Below are positions 16,027-24,011 of a stretch of 64,000 nt of DNA, piece by piece (the first letter of the stretch is position 1; every line of letters starts with the position of its first letter). Under the pieces are notes generated by a model. The model ran no database searches, was not told where the DNA came from, and was given only the letters and a program-made list of their open reading frames with translations. Source of the stretch: Stenotrophomonas maltophilia R551-3 (lineage in GTDB: Bacteria > Pseudomonadota > Gammaproteobacteria > Xanthomonadales > Xanthomonadaceae); NCBI RefSeq assembly GCF_000020665.1, contig NC_011071.1, positions 2,098,501 through 2,162,500 on the forward strand, written 5' to 3'. Both the position numbers and the translations under genes were made by a program.

Positions 16027-17412
16027 TTAACTCTCTTGTTCCACCAGGCGCTGCAGCGCCGCCTGGCTGTGCGGGAGATCTGCGGCCTTGGCAACGTCCT
16101 GGCCGAGGAATTCCATGATTTCCGGCCAGCGTTCCAGGGCTTCGTCGGTGGCCGCGTCGTTGCCGCGCTGATAGGCACCGATGGCGATCAGGTCACGGTT
16201 GGCCGAATAGGCCGAGACCAGTCGCTTCAACTTGCGGATGCGTAGGCGCCACGGCTCGTCGGCGATTTCCGTGACCACGCGGCTGACCGACGATTCGACG
16301 TCGATGGCCGGATACAGGCCGCTGTCGGCCACGCGGCGCGACAGCAGGATGTGGCCATCGAGGATCGCGCGCGCCGCATCGGCGATCGGATCCTGCGGAT
16401 CATCGCCTTCGGTCAGCACGGTGTAGAACGCGGTGATCGAGCCACGGCCCTTGGCACCATTACCGGCGCGTTCGACCAGCGCCGGCAGCTTGGCGAACAC
16501 CGAAGGCGGGTAGCCGCGGGTGGTCGGCGGTTCACCAACCGACAGTCCGATCTCGCGCTGCGCCTGCGCGAAGCGGGTCAGCGAATCCATCAGCAGCAGT
16601 ACGTTCAGGCCCTGGTCGCGGAACCATTCGGCGATGGCGGTAGCGCGGTAGGCGCCGTGCAGTCGCGCCAATGGCGGCCGGTCGGCGGGACTGGCCACCA
16701 CCACGGCGCGGCGCAGGCCTTCCTCGCCCAGCGTGGTCTCGACGAAATCGCGTACTTCGCGGCCACGCTCACCGATCAGGCCGACCACGATCACGTCGGC
16801 GGCGGTGTAACGGGTCATCATGCCGAGCAGCGTCGACTTGCCGACGCCGGAGCCGGCGAACAGGCCGACACGCTGGCCACGGCCGATCGGTAGCAGCGCG
16901 TTGATCGCGCGCACGCCCACGTCCAGCGGCTGGGTAATGGGTTCGCGCGCCAGCGGATTGATCGAGACACCCGCCATGCCGACATGGCCTTCGGCGCGGA
17001 TCGGTCCCTTGCCATCCAGCGGCACGCCATCGCTGTCGATGACGCGGCCGAGCAGGCCTTCGCCCACTTCCACGCCGCCACGGCGCGCCGACGGCACCAC
17101 CCGTGCATTGGGCAGCAGGCCATGCAGCTCGGCGCTGGGCATCAGGTAGGTGCGCTCGCCGGCGAAGCCGACCACTTCGGCATCGACCCAGCCGCCGTCG
17201 ACCACTTCCACCTTGCAGCTGGCACCCAGCGGCGCCTCGCAGCCGACCGCTTCCAGGGTCAGACCGACTGCCCGGCGCAGCACGCCCTCGCGGATCAGGC
17301 CGCGTCCATGCCCGGTGTCCACGCGCAGGCCGTCCAGGCGACGGGCCAGGCGCAGGTTGCGGGCCACGGCCCAGTCAGCCGGCGGCAGGTTCGGTTGCGC
17401 TTCGGGGGTCAT
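16027..17412 (-). CDS. fliI: FliI, flagellar export ATPase
   Basis: F1-beta-like ATPase energising flagellar protein export. Length 461. Walker A GSGVGKST lies near residues 187-194, followed by the Walker B region LLLMDSLTRFAQAQRE and the export ATPase signature VGEPPTTRGYPPSVFAKLP. ATGA overlap with fliH. Confidence 0.97.
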   Translation of the reverse strand: MTPEAQPNLPPADWAVARNLRLARRLDGLRVDTGHGRGLIREGVLRRAVGLTLEAVGCEAPLGASCKVEVVDGGWVDAEVVGFAGERTYLMPSAELHGLLPNARVVPSARRGGVEVGEGLLGRVIDSDGVPLDGKGPIRAEGHVGMAGVSINPLAREPITQPLDVGVRAINALLPIGRGQRVGLFAGSGVGKSTLLGMMTRYTAADVIVVGLIGERGREVRDFVETTLGEEGLRRAVVVASPADRPPLARLHGAYRATAIAEWFRDQGLNVLLLMDSLTRFAQAQREIGLSVGEPPTTRGYPPSVFAKLPALVERAGNGAKGRGSITAFYTVLTEGDDPQDPIADAARAILDGHILLSRRVADSGLYPAIDVESSVSRVVTEIADEPWRLRIRKLKRLVSAYSANRDLIAIGAYQRGNDAATDEALERWPEIMEFLGQDVAKAADLPHSQAALQRLVEQES

Positions 17413-18050
17413 GCGCCTGCTCCGGTCTGGCGGATCACAGCGTCCAGCGCGCCGCGCAGGCGGGCTTCGAGGGTGCCGTCGATGCGCACCGCTTCGGCAT
17501 GCACGCGCAGGTCGCCACGGCTGAGGCTGGTATCGGGTACCAGGCGCTGCTGCGGCGACAGGTTCAGGAGGGGAGCGAGCGCGGCGATGTCGTCCGGGTG
17601 CAGGCGCACTTCCACTTCGCGGGTGCTGCCACCGACCGCGTCGATGGCTTCACCGACCAGCTGCGCCAACAGCTCCGGATCGGTCTCGTAGGCACGGCCG
17701 ACCAGCGCACCGGCGATGCGTACCGCCAGCTCGCCCAGCGCACCGACCACTTCGTTTTCCAGTCGCACCAGCGGGCGGCTGAAGTTGTCGAGAATGCCCT
17801 CGATCTGCGCGGCGAGGCGACGCACCTCGGCCTGACCCTGGCCGTAGCCATCCGCATGGCCGTGCTGGAAGCCTTCCTTCTCGGCACTGTCCTGGATCGC
17901 CTGGATTTCTTCCAGGGTGGGCAGGTGCAGCGGCGGTTCCGGTTCGTGCTCCGGGTCCGGCTCGGTGAATTCGAACGCGCTCTCCTGGTCCAGCGCCGGT
18001 TCGGGCGGGGCCAGCAGGTCCGGGGCAAGCCAGCGCACGACGTTGCTCAC
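17409..18050 (-). CDS. fliH: FliH, negative regulator and docking partner of FliI
   Basis: Dimeric stator-like protein that links FliI to the C-ring. The 213-residue product has an acidic/Pro-rich N-terminus, a central helical segment with Gly/Ala-rich repeats (QHGHADGYGQGQAEV, reminiscent of the GxxxG repeat of FliH) and a C-terminal V-ATPase-E-like domain. GTG start at 18050 within the fliG stop (GTGA). Confidence 0.92.
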   Translation of the reverse strand: MSNVVRWLAPDLLAPPEPALDQESAFEFTEPDPEHEPEPPLHLPTLEEIQAIQDSAEKEGFQHGHADGYGQGQAEVRRLAAQIEGILDNFSRPLVRLENEVVGALGELAVRIAGALVGRAYETDPELLAQLVGEAIDAVGGSTREVEVRLHPDDIAALAPLLNLSPQQRLVPDTSLSRGDLRVHAEAVRIDGTLEARLRGALDAVIRQTGAGA

Positions 18051-19048
18051 AGCATCGCCTCCGCGCTTCCGCCGATGGTGACGGTGCCTTCATCGGCCAT
18101 GCGCTTGACGATGGCCAGGATCTCGCGTTGTGCGCCTTCCACGTCGGACAGGCGCACCGGACCGCGTGCTTCCATGTCTTCCAGCAGGATCTCGGCCGCG
18201 CGCTGCGACATGTTGCGGGTGATCTTGTCGCGCACCTTGATGTCGGCGCCGCGCAGGGCGAGGCCCAGGCGCTCGCCACTGACCTCGCGCAGCACCAGCT
18301 GCATCTCGCGATCGTCCAGGTCGACCAGGTCGTCGAACACGAACATCAGGTCCTGGATGCGGTTGCTCAGCGGCGCGTCGATGCGCGCGATCTCGCCCAG
18401 GATGGCCTGGTCCTGGCCGCTGTCCATGAAGTTGAGGATGTTGGCCGCGCACTGCACGCCGCCGATGTTGGACGACTTCAGGTTCTGGTTGCCGGCGAAC
18501 TGGCGCTCCATGATCTCGTTGAGCTCATTGAGTGCGTTCGGCGGGATGCCGTCGAGGGTGGCGATGCGCAGCAGCACGTCCACGCGGGTGCGGTCGGGCA
18601 GCAGTTTCAGCGCGTCAGCAGCCTGGTCGGTTTCCAGATGGGCCATGACGATGGCGATGATCTGCGGGTGCTCGTTGCGCACCAGATCGGCCACCGCGCG
18701 CGGGTCCATCCACTTCAGCGCGTCCAGGCCGGTGGTGTTGCGGCCGAGCAGGATGCGATCGATCAGGTTGCCGGCCTTTTCGCTGCCCAGCGCCTGCACC
18801 AGCATGTTGCGGATGTAGTCGTCCGAGCCCACGCCCAGCGAGGTCTTCGAGCCCAGCTCCTGGCCGAACTGGTCCATCACCCGTTCCACCTGCTCGCGGG
18901 TGATGTCGGTCATGGTGGCCATGGCGATGCCGATCTTCTGCACTTCCTTGGGTTCCATGTGGCGCAGCACTTCGGCTGCATCCAGCTCACCCAGGGACAG
19001 CAGCAGCACGGCCGCGCGCTGTACGCCGGTCAGTTGTGCCTCAGTCAT
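18047..19048 (-). CDS. fliG: FliG, motor switch and torque-generating protein
   Basis: C-ring protein contacting MotA. Length 333. The middle-domain EHPQ motif is present in RNEHPQIIAIVMAHL, and the C-terminal torque helix is in the DLVDLDDREMQLVLREV region. Overlaps the fliF 3' end by 8 nt and fliH by 4. Confidence 0.97.
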   Translation of the reverse strand: MTEAQLTGVQRAAVLLLSLGELDAAEVLRHMEPKEVQKIGIAMATMTDITREQVERVMDQFGQELGSKTSLGVGSDDYIRNMLVQALGSEKAGNLIDRILLGRNTTGLDALKWMDPRAVADLVRNEHPQIIAIVMAHLETDQAADALKLLPDRTRVDVLLRIATLDGIPPNALNELNEIMERQFAGNQNLKSSNIGGVQCAANILNFMDSGQDQAILGEIARIDAPLSNRIQDLMFVFDDLVDLDDREMQLVLREVSGERLGLALRGADIKVRDKITRNMSQRAAEILLEDMEARGPVRLSDVEGAQREILAIVKRMADEGTVTIGGSAEAML

Positions 19049-20687
19049 TGGCCACCCAGCCCTTGACCACCTGGGCCACGCGCTTGGAGTCGGTCTTCAC
19101 GGCTTCACGCGCCATCCGCAGTCGTTCCTCATATGAATCCACCGGCAGAGCCAATGCGTCCGGCCCGCCCAGGCTGGCCCGGTCGGCGCCCAGCGCCGGC
19201 AGCGGCATGCCATCGTCATCGACCAGCTGCACGTCCGCGGTATGCGGTTCCAGTGCCTGCTCGTCGTTCTTCTTGTTCTGGCCGGTGATCGCGCGCAGTG
19301 CAGGGCGCAGCACGCCGAACAGCAACGCCAGCACCACCACGGCACCCAGCAGCATGCGGCCGGCGTCGTGTACCCACGGCAGCTCCCACCATGCCGGGCC
19401 TTCGACCGGCGTGGTGTCACGCACAAACGGGGCATTCATCACCGACACGGTGTCGCCACGCTCGGCGTTGAAGCCGACCGCCTGCTTGACCAGCGCCTCG
19501 ACGCGGGTCAGTTCGGCGGCCGACAGCGGCTGAGGTGCGACCTTGCCGTTGGCACCGGCGCGCGGCACGTTGTCCACCAGCACCGCCACCGAGACGCGCT
19601 TGATGCGGCCGGCCGGCTGGCGGGTGTGCTGCAGGGTGCGGTCCAGCTCGTAGTTTCGGGTCGCGTTCTTGCTGCTTTCGGTCGGAGTCTGTGCGGTTGC
19701 CGGCGCAGCGGCCTGGCCCGGCGGACTGTTGCTGGTGGCCCCCGGCACGCCCTGCGGACCCGGCGTGGTGGTGCTGTTCTCGCTCATCTGCTCGCTGCGC
19801 AGCTTCTGCGGCTCGCCGTTGTACAGTTCGCGCGCTTCCTCGGTCACCGAGAAGTCCATATCCACGCTGACTTCCGGGTTGACCCGGCCGGGGCCGGTCA
19901 TCGGCTCAAGCAGTTCGCGGATGCGCTGGTTGAACGAGGTTTCCTGGCGGCGCACCTGCTCGAACTGGGCGGCGTTGACCGCGGCCTCGCTGTTCGGGTC
20001 GCTGACGCTGAGCATGCGGCCGCTCTGGTCGACCACGGTCACGCGTTCCGGTGCCAGGTCCGGGATGCTGGCTGCGACCATGTGCACGATGGCGTCGACC
20101 TGGCTGCGTTCCAGCTGCTGGCCGCCACGCAGTTCCAGCGTCACCGAGGCACTGGCGACGTCGCGCTGGCGGGTGAACGCGCTGGGCTTGGGAATGGCCA
20201 GGTGCACGCGCGAATCGCGCACCGGGCGCAGCGTGTTGATGGTGCGCGACAGCTCGGTCTCCAGCGCATGCTGGTAGCGCGCGCTTTCCACGAACTGGCT
20301 GACACCGAAGCCCGGGTCGCGTTCCATCAGCTCGAAGCCGAGTTTGCCGCTGTCGGTCAGGCCGGAGCCGGCCAGCTTCAGGCGGGCGTCGTGCAGGTTC
20401 TTTTCCGGCACGGTGATGCCACCGGTGGCCGGGTCCAGCTGGAACGGAATCTGGGCGGCGCGCAGCAGGTCGGTCGCCTCAGCGGTGGCCTTCTGGTCCA
20501 GGCCGGTATACAGCGGGACCATGCCGGGCTTCTGCGACCAGAAGAACACGAACAGCCCGGCCGCTACGGCCACGGCAATCATCGCCATCAGTCCGAGCCG
20601 ACGGGTGATCTGCAGGCTTTGCAGCCGATCGAACCACTGGCCCGCCTTTTCGGCGTTCAGGGATTCCTTGGAGAGCGACAGGGCCAT
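19041..20687 (-). CDS. fliF: FliF, MS-ring protein
   Basis: Builds the membrane MS-ring on which the basal body assembles. The 548-residue product has two transmembrane helices, one near residues 33-52 (MAMIAVAVAAGLFVFFW) and one near 430-450 (MLLGAVVVLALLFGVL). The YscJ/FliF ring-building domains lie between them, and a C-terminal FliG-binding tail follows. 12 bp after fliE. Confidence 0.97.
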   Translation of the reverse strand: MALSLSKESLNAEKAGQWFDRLQSLQITRRLGLMAMIAVAVAAGLFVFFWSQKPGMVPLYTGLDQKATAEATDLLRAAQIPFQLDPATGGITVPEKNLHDARLKLAGSGLTDSGKLGFELMERDPGFGVSQFVESARYQHALETELSRTINTLRPVRDSRVHLAIPKPSAFTRQRDVASASVTLELRGGQQLERSQVDAIVHMVAASIPDLAPERVTVVDQSGRMLSVSDPNSEAAVNAAQFEQVRRQETSFNQRIRELLEPMTGPGRVNPEVSVDMDFSVTEEARELYNGEPQKLRSEQMSENSTTTPGPQGVPGATSNSPPGQAAAPATAQTPTESSKNATRNYELDRTLQHTRQPAGRIKRVSVAVLVDNVPRAGANGKVAPQPLSAAELTRVEALVKQAVGFNAERGDTVSVMNAPFVRDTTPVEGPAWWELPWVHDAGRMLLGAVVVLALLFGVLRPALRAITGQNKKNDEQALEPHTADVQLVDDDGMPLPALGADRASLGGPDALALPVDSYEERLRMAREAVKTDSKRVAQVVKGWVAND

Positions 20688-20699
20688 GCGGTTCTATCC

Positions 20700-21065
20700 T
20701 TACAGCGGCATGTTCATCACGTCCTGGTAGGCCTGGACGAGACGGTTGCGGACTTCCACGGTGGCGCGGAAGGCGATCTGGGACTGCTGCGAGGCGACCA
20801 TGACCTTGGCGAGGTCGGCGCTGGGGTCGCCCATTTCGAAGGCTTTGGCCAGGGCGCCGGACTTCTGTTGCGCGTCGTTGACGCCGGCAATCGCACCACG
20901 CAGGGTTTCGGTGAAGCTGGCCGGCTGGGCCTGCGGTGCATCCAGCACCGTGCCCGGCAGGGCGTTGCTGCGCGGCGTTTCGCCCAGCGGGTTGAGCGCC
21001 GGTTGTCCCATCTGGGTCTGATAGGAGCGGATCTGCGAAAGGATCGACGTGACGGAGTGGGACAT
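20700..21065 (-). CDS. fliE: FliE, MS-ring to rod junction protein
   Basis: Small rod adaptor, among the first exported proteins. 121 residues from ATG 21065 (MSHSVTSIL); a TTG two codons earlier is possible. The C-terminal FliE signature is seen in MVASQQSQIAFRATVEVRNRLVQAYQDVMNMPL (positions about 89-121). First gene of fliEFGHIJK, with a sigma-54 promoter at 21113-21128. Confidence 0.96.
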   Translation of the reverse strand: MSHSVTSILSQIRSYQTQMGQPALNPLGETPRSNALPGTVLDAPQAQPASFTETLRGAIAGVNDAQQKSGALAKAFEMGDPSADLAKVMVASQQSQIAFRATVEVRNRLVQAYQDVMNMPL

Positions 21066-21112
21066 CTGCAACGGTTCCAGAAACAGGGGATGGGGTTGTC
21101 TGCTGGAGCAGG

Positions 21113-21128
21113 TGCAAGTGCCGTGCCG
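21113..21128 (-). promoter_or_regulatory. Sigma-54 promoter of fliE operon
   Basis: Minus strand CGGCACGGCACTTGCA: CGGCAC-N5-TTGCA with GG-N10-GC spacing, one departure from TGGCAC. It is about 48 bp before fliE and in the right orientation to drive fliEFGHIJK under RpoN and FleQ. Confidence 0.8.
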
Positions 21129-21241
21129 AAACCGGTTTTCGATTCAGTGAAGTGAGGGTTTTGGGTGTGCTGGCAGGGCTGCGCCCTGCACCCGCCGAAT
21201 CAACGGCAACGGCAACGTCAACGGCGGGCTATCCGTGGGGT

Positions 21242-21343
21242 GGCGGGGTGGGTCCGGTTGCGGGGGACGGCGCAAGTACGTCCATGTAGCCTCGGTCGCG
21301 CCATCCATGGCGCTCACGCCCCCGCAACCGGACCCACCCCGCC
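21242..21343. repeat. 25-bp perfect inverted repeat with nested 52-bp loop
   Basis: The arm 21242-21266 (GGCGGGGTGGGTCCGGTTGC...) is exactly complementary to 21319-21343. The loop contains further dyads: GGCGC...GCGCC arms, and the palindrome GCGCCATCCATGGCGC. The structure looks like a defined repeat element rather than a simple terminator, because both arms are long and GC-rich and no U-run follows. No target duplication is evident at its edges. Confidence 0.75.
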
Positions 21344-21388
21344 TTCGACAGTTTCCCGCGATCTGTCGGACGGGCATGGACTGCCCTT

Positions 21389-21414
21389 GGTGGGTGTCGA
21401 CCTTGGTCGACACG
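21389..21414. repeat. SMAG-like hairpin GTGTCGACC/GGTCGACAC
   Basis: Stem GTGTCGACC-TT-GGTCGACAC preceded by GGTGG in place of GGTAG. A near copy with an intact GGTAG lies at 57576-57601. Confidence 0.65.
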
Positions 21415-21427
21415 TTTTGTTCGGCAC

Positions 21428-21466
21428 GGGGTCGGATCCCGTTGCGACGCAACGGGCTCTGACCCC
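21428..21466. repeat. GGGGTC...GACCCC imperfect palindrome, copy 1
   Basis: Arms GGGGTCGGATCCCGTTGCG and its imperfect complement ending CTCTGACCCC. The same consensus recurs at 22014-22049, 46725-46755 and 46777-46807. Here it lies immediately 3' of the small secreted-protein gene on the minus strand and could serve as its terminator. Confidence 0.7.
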
Positions 21467-21503
21467 ATTGGAGGCGCCATTTAACCGGCGTCGGTTTTCT
21501 GGC

Positions 21504-21920
21504 CTACGGCTGCAGGGTCCAGCGGCCGGAATTCTGGCGTTGGCGCGGGGCAATGGGGCCGTCGTGCTGGGTGTAGATGAAACGGCCCTGGTGATTGGTC
21601 TGGCAGGTCAGCAGCAGGGTGTAGCGGGCCGGTCCTTCGGGGTGGGCTTCAGTCATCTGGATTTCCGCGATGTGCGGGGCCAGGCGCTGGTAGTGGTAAC
21701 TGCCGCCGATGCGGAGGTCGGTGCCGAGGATGTCCAGCACGTACTGGTTACCGGCAAAGCTGACCTGCACCATGCGTCCGGCATTGGGGTTGTCCGGTGC
21801 GTAAAGCGGGTCGCTGAGGTTGGTGAACTGGCGCTGGTCCAGCGCGGTGGGCAGGGTGCAGTTGGCGGCGGTGGCCAGGGCCGGGCAGAGCAGGGCGGCG
21901 AGCAGGGTGAGGCGATGCAT
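21504..21920 (-). CDS. Small secreted protein of unknown function
   Basis: 138-residue product with a clear signal peptide (MHRLTLLAALLCPALATA, cleavage expected near AANC) and a mature part of about 120 residues with two cysteines, rich in beta-prone segments (YVLDILGTDLRIGGSYHYQ, RYTLLLTCQTN). A strong GGAGG Shine-Dalgarno precedes the ATG at 21920. I do not recognise the family. It lies between fleQ and fliE in the same orientation, but separate promoters and repeats on both sides suggest it is an independent insertion among the flagellar genes rather than an operon member. Confidence 0.75.
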   Translation of the reverse strand: MHRLTLLAALLCPALATAANCTLPTALDQRQFTNLSDPLYAPDNPNAGRMVQVSFAGNQYVLDILGTDLRIGGSYHYQRLAPHIAEIQMTEAHPEGPARYTLLLTCQTNHQGRFIYTQHDGPIAPRQRQNSGRWTLQP

Positions 21921-22013
21921 GCTGGGACCTCCTTGGGATGTCCATGCAATGCACCGCAGTTCGGCTCCGCTGTCTTTAGGAAAACGTGTAAATGCAGAAG
22001 GGGGCTGCGGAAA

Positions 22014-22049
22014 GGGTCAGATCTCTCCCGCAGGGAGGGCTCTGACCCC
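22014..22049. repeat. GGGTCAGATC...GCTCTGACCCC palindrome, copy 2
   Basis: Same consensus as at 21428-21466, with a CTCCCGCAGGGAG inner hairpin. It lies just downstream of fleQ on the minus strand and may terminate the rpoN-receiver-fleQ transcript. Confidence 0.7.
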
Positions 22050-22117
22050 GAGTACTGGAAACACCAACGCCCGGGCTAGCCCAGGCGTTCGTGCCCCCTT
22101 CATGCTGGTGACGCGCT

Positions 22118-23623
22118 TCAGCTGGCCAGTTCGGCCTGCTCGCGTTCAACGCCGTACTTGCGCAGTTTTTCCACCAGGGTGGTGCGGCGCAGGCCGAGCA
22201 GCTGGGCGGCGTGGGCGACCACGCCCTGGGTGCGCTCCAGTGCCTCGTTGATCAGGCCCAGTTCGATGTTGGCCATGTGGTTGCGCAGGTCCATGCCTTC
22301 GTCAGGCAGTGCGACCGGTGCCGCTGGGCGATTGACGGCGATGCCGTGTTCCAGTGCAGGCTGGTTGCCGCTGCCCGGGGTGTGGAACGAGAAGCTGCGC
22401 AGGTCCAGGCGTTCTTCGCTGGCGACCGGCTGCGCCGGTGCCGGTGCGGCCACTGCTGCCAGGACGGCATCGCCACGGTAGCGCGCCGGCAGATCCTGCA
22501 CGCGCACGGAGCCACCCGGATGCAGCACGGCGAGGCGCTCGACCAGATTGGTCAGCTCACGCACGTTGCCCGGCCACTCGTAGCCGGCCAGTGCCTGCAG
22601 CGCTTCGGCGGTAAAGCGCACTTCGCCACGGCCGGTGCGGGCCAGCTGCGCGGCGATGGTCTCCACCAGCACCGGCAGGTCTTCGCGGCGTTCGCGCAGG
22701 GCCGGCACGTCGATCGGGAACACGTTGAGGCGGTAGAACAGATCCTCGCGGAACTTGCCTTCGGCGATACGGGTTTCCAGGTCGCGGTGGGTCGCGGCAA
22801 CGACGCGCACGTTGCAGCGGATGGTCTGGTTGCCACCCACGCGTTCGAAGCTGCGCTCCTGGAGCACGCGCAGCAGCTTCACCTGCATCGGCAGGCTCAT
22901 GTCGCCGATTTCGTCGAGCAGCAGGGTGCCGCCCTCGGCCATTTCGAAACGGCCCTTGCGCGCGGTCAGTGCACCGGTGAAGGCACCCTTTTCGTGACCG
23001 AACAGCTCGCTTTCCAGCAGGTCCGGCGGAATGGCGCCGCAGTTGATCGCCACGAACGGGCCATCACGGCGCGGCGAGCGCTGGTGGATCGAGCGAGATA
23101 CAACTTCCTTGCCGGTACCCGATTCGCCCAGCACCAGCACGGTGGTGTCGAAGGCGGCTACCTGTTCGATCATGGTGCGCAGTTCGGTTACCGCCGGGCC
23201 ATGACCGGTCGGGCCCTGTTCCTGCACGGCACCGGCCTGGTGCTCGGCATCCAGGCGCTTGAGGCTGGCGCGACGCAGCAGCGCTTCCATCTGCGTATGC
23301 CGCAGCGGGGTTTCCAGCGGCCAGATGTTGGCTTCATGCAGGCCGTGCTGCTGCGCGAATGCGGTGGCTTCGCCATCGGCCAGCAGCACCGGCGGTGGCA
23401 GGCTGCTGCCGCCGAGCCAGTTGTACAGCGCGGCGCTGGCGGCGCTGTCGTCGAGGCTGCCGACGATCACTGCCATCCAGTCGTTCTGGCGCTGGCGGCC
23501 CAGGTCGAAGTCGGCCGCGTCGGAGACCCAACGCGGGTTGAAGTCCATGAATTCGAGCAGGGCAACGGTGCGCTCTGCGCGCACGGCGTCGTTGTCCAGC
23601 ACCAGGATGCGCGATTCGCTCAC
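22118..23623 (-). CDS. fleQ: FleQ/FlrA-type sigma-54 activator, flagellar master regulator
   Basis: Enhancer-binding protein that drives sigma-54 flagellar promoters and in relatives binds c-di-GMP. 501 residues. A degenerate FleQ N-terminal receiver (residues 1-115) is followed by an AAA+ domain with Walker A GESGTGKE (166-173), GAFTGA (213-218), which contacts sigma-54, and [11 protein letters not shown] as Walker B. The C-terminal Fis-type helix-turn-helix is [21 protein letters not shown] start at 23623 overlaps the stop of the upstream receiver gene (GTGA). Last gene of a rpoN-receiver-fleQ operon; its targets are probably the sigma-54 promoters listed here. Confidence 0.94.
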   Translation of the reverse strand: MSESRILVLDNDAVRAERTVALLEFMDFNPRWVSDAADFDLGRQRQNDWMAVIVGSLDDSAASAALYNWLGGSSLPPPVLLADGEATAFAQQHGLHEANIWPLETPLRHTQMEALLRRASLKRLDAEHQAGAVQEQGPTGHGPAVTELRTMIEQVAAFDTTVLVLGESGTGKEVVSRSIHQRSPRRDGPFVAINCGAIPPDLLESELFGHEKGAFTGALTARKGRFEMAEGGTLLLDEIGDMSLPMQVKLLRVLQERSFERVGGNQTIRCNVRVVAATHRDLETRIAEGKFREDLFYRLNVFPIDVPALRERREDLPVLVETIAAQLARTGRGEVRFTAEALQALAGYEWPGNVRELTNLVERLAVLHPGGSVRVQDLPARYRGDAVLAAVAAPAPAQPVASEERLDLRSFSFHTPGSGNQPALEHGIAVNRPAAPVALPDEGMDLRNHMANIELGLINEALERTQGVVAHAAQLLGLRRTTLVEKLRKYGVEREQAELAS

Positions 23624-23997
23624 GACTGATCCTCCCTGAGGCCTTCCAGGATCGGCATGACTTCCTGGATGTAGGACAGCTTGCTGACGAAGTTGTCGGC
23701 GCCGGCGCGCAGCGCGTGTTCGCGGTGCTCGACGTCGTCGAAGTGGCTGGCGATCACGATGTACGGGGCATCGTCCTGCGACTTGATCAGGCGGGTGGCC
23801 TGCAGGCCGCCCATCTCCGGCATTGCCAGGTCCATCAACACCACCTGCGGGCGCAGCGTTTCCGAACGCTCGATCGCTTCCAGGCCGTTGCCGGCACTGC
23901 CGACGATCTGCAGCCAGTCGATCTTGCGGAAATGGCGCATCGCCGCGTTGATGAAGCCCTCGTGGTCATCGACCAGCAGGACCGTGAGCTTGTTCAT
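23620..23997 (-). CDS. Stand-alone receiver-domain response regulator
   Basis: 125-residue CheY-like protein with acidic pocket LVDDHEGF, phospho-acceptor region [13 protein letters not shown] and lysine in FVSKLS. There is no output domain. The ATG at 23997 ([11 protein letters not shown]) is favoured because AAGG lies 9 nt upstream; an ATG three codons earlier is possible. It sits between rpoN and fleQ, coupled to fleQ by a 4-nt overlap, which suggests that it tunes FleQ or RpoN activity. No partner kinase is adjacent. Confidence 0.88.
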   Translation of the reverse strand: MNKLTVLLVDDHEGFINAAMRHFRKIDWLQIVGSAGNGLEAIERSETLRPQVVLMDLAMPEMGGLQATRLIKSQDDAPYIVIASHFDDVEHREHALRAGADNFVSKLSYIQEVMPILEGLREDQS

Positions 23998-24011
23998 GTC
24001 CAACATCCTTT

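Larger units (their letters stand above)
21066..21503. other. 438-bp non-coding spacer between fliE and the secreted-protein gene
   Basis: Holds, in order: the fliE leader and sigma-54 promoter; a short tandem ACGGCA-type repeat at 21202-21223; a 102-bp inverted repeat at 21242-21343; a SMAG-like hairpin at 21389-21414; and a GGGGTC palindrome at 21428-21466. Short open frames here follow the palindromes and lack support as genes. Confidence 0.8.

Noticed and set aside
21144..21553. Several overlapping short frames on both strands in the fliE spacer
   Set aside because: They follow the long inverted repeat and palindromes; none has family features.
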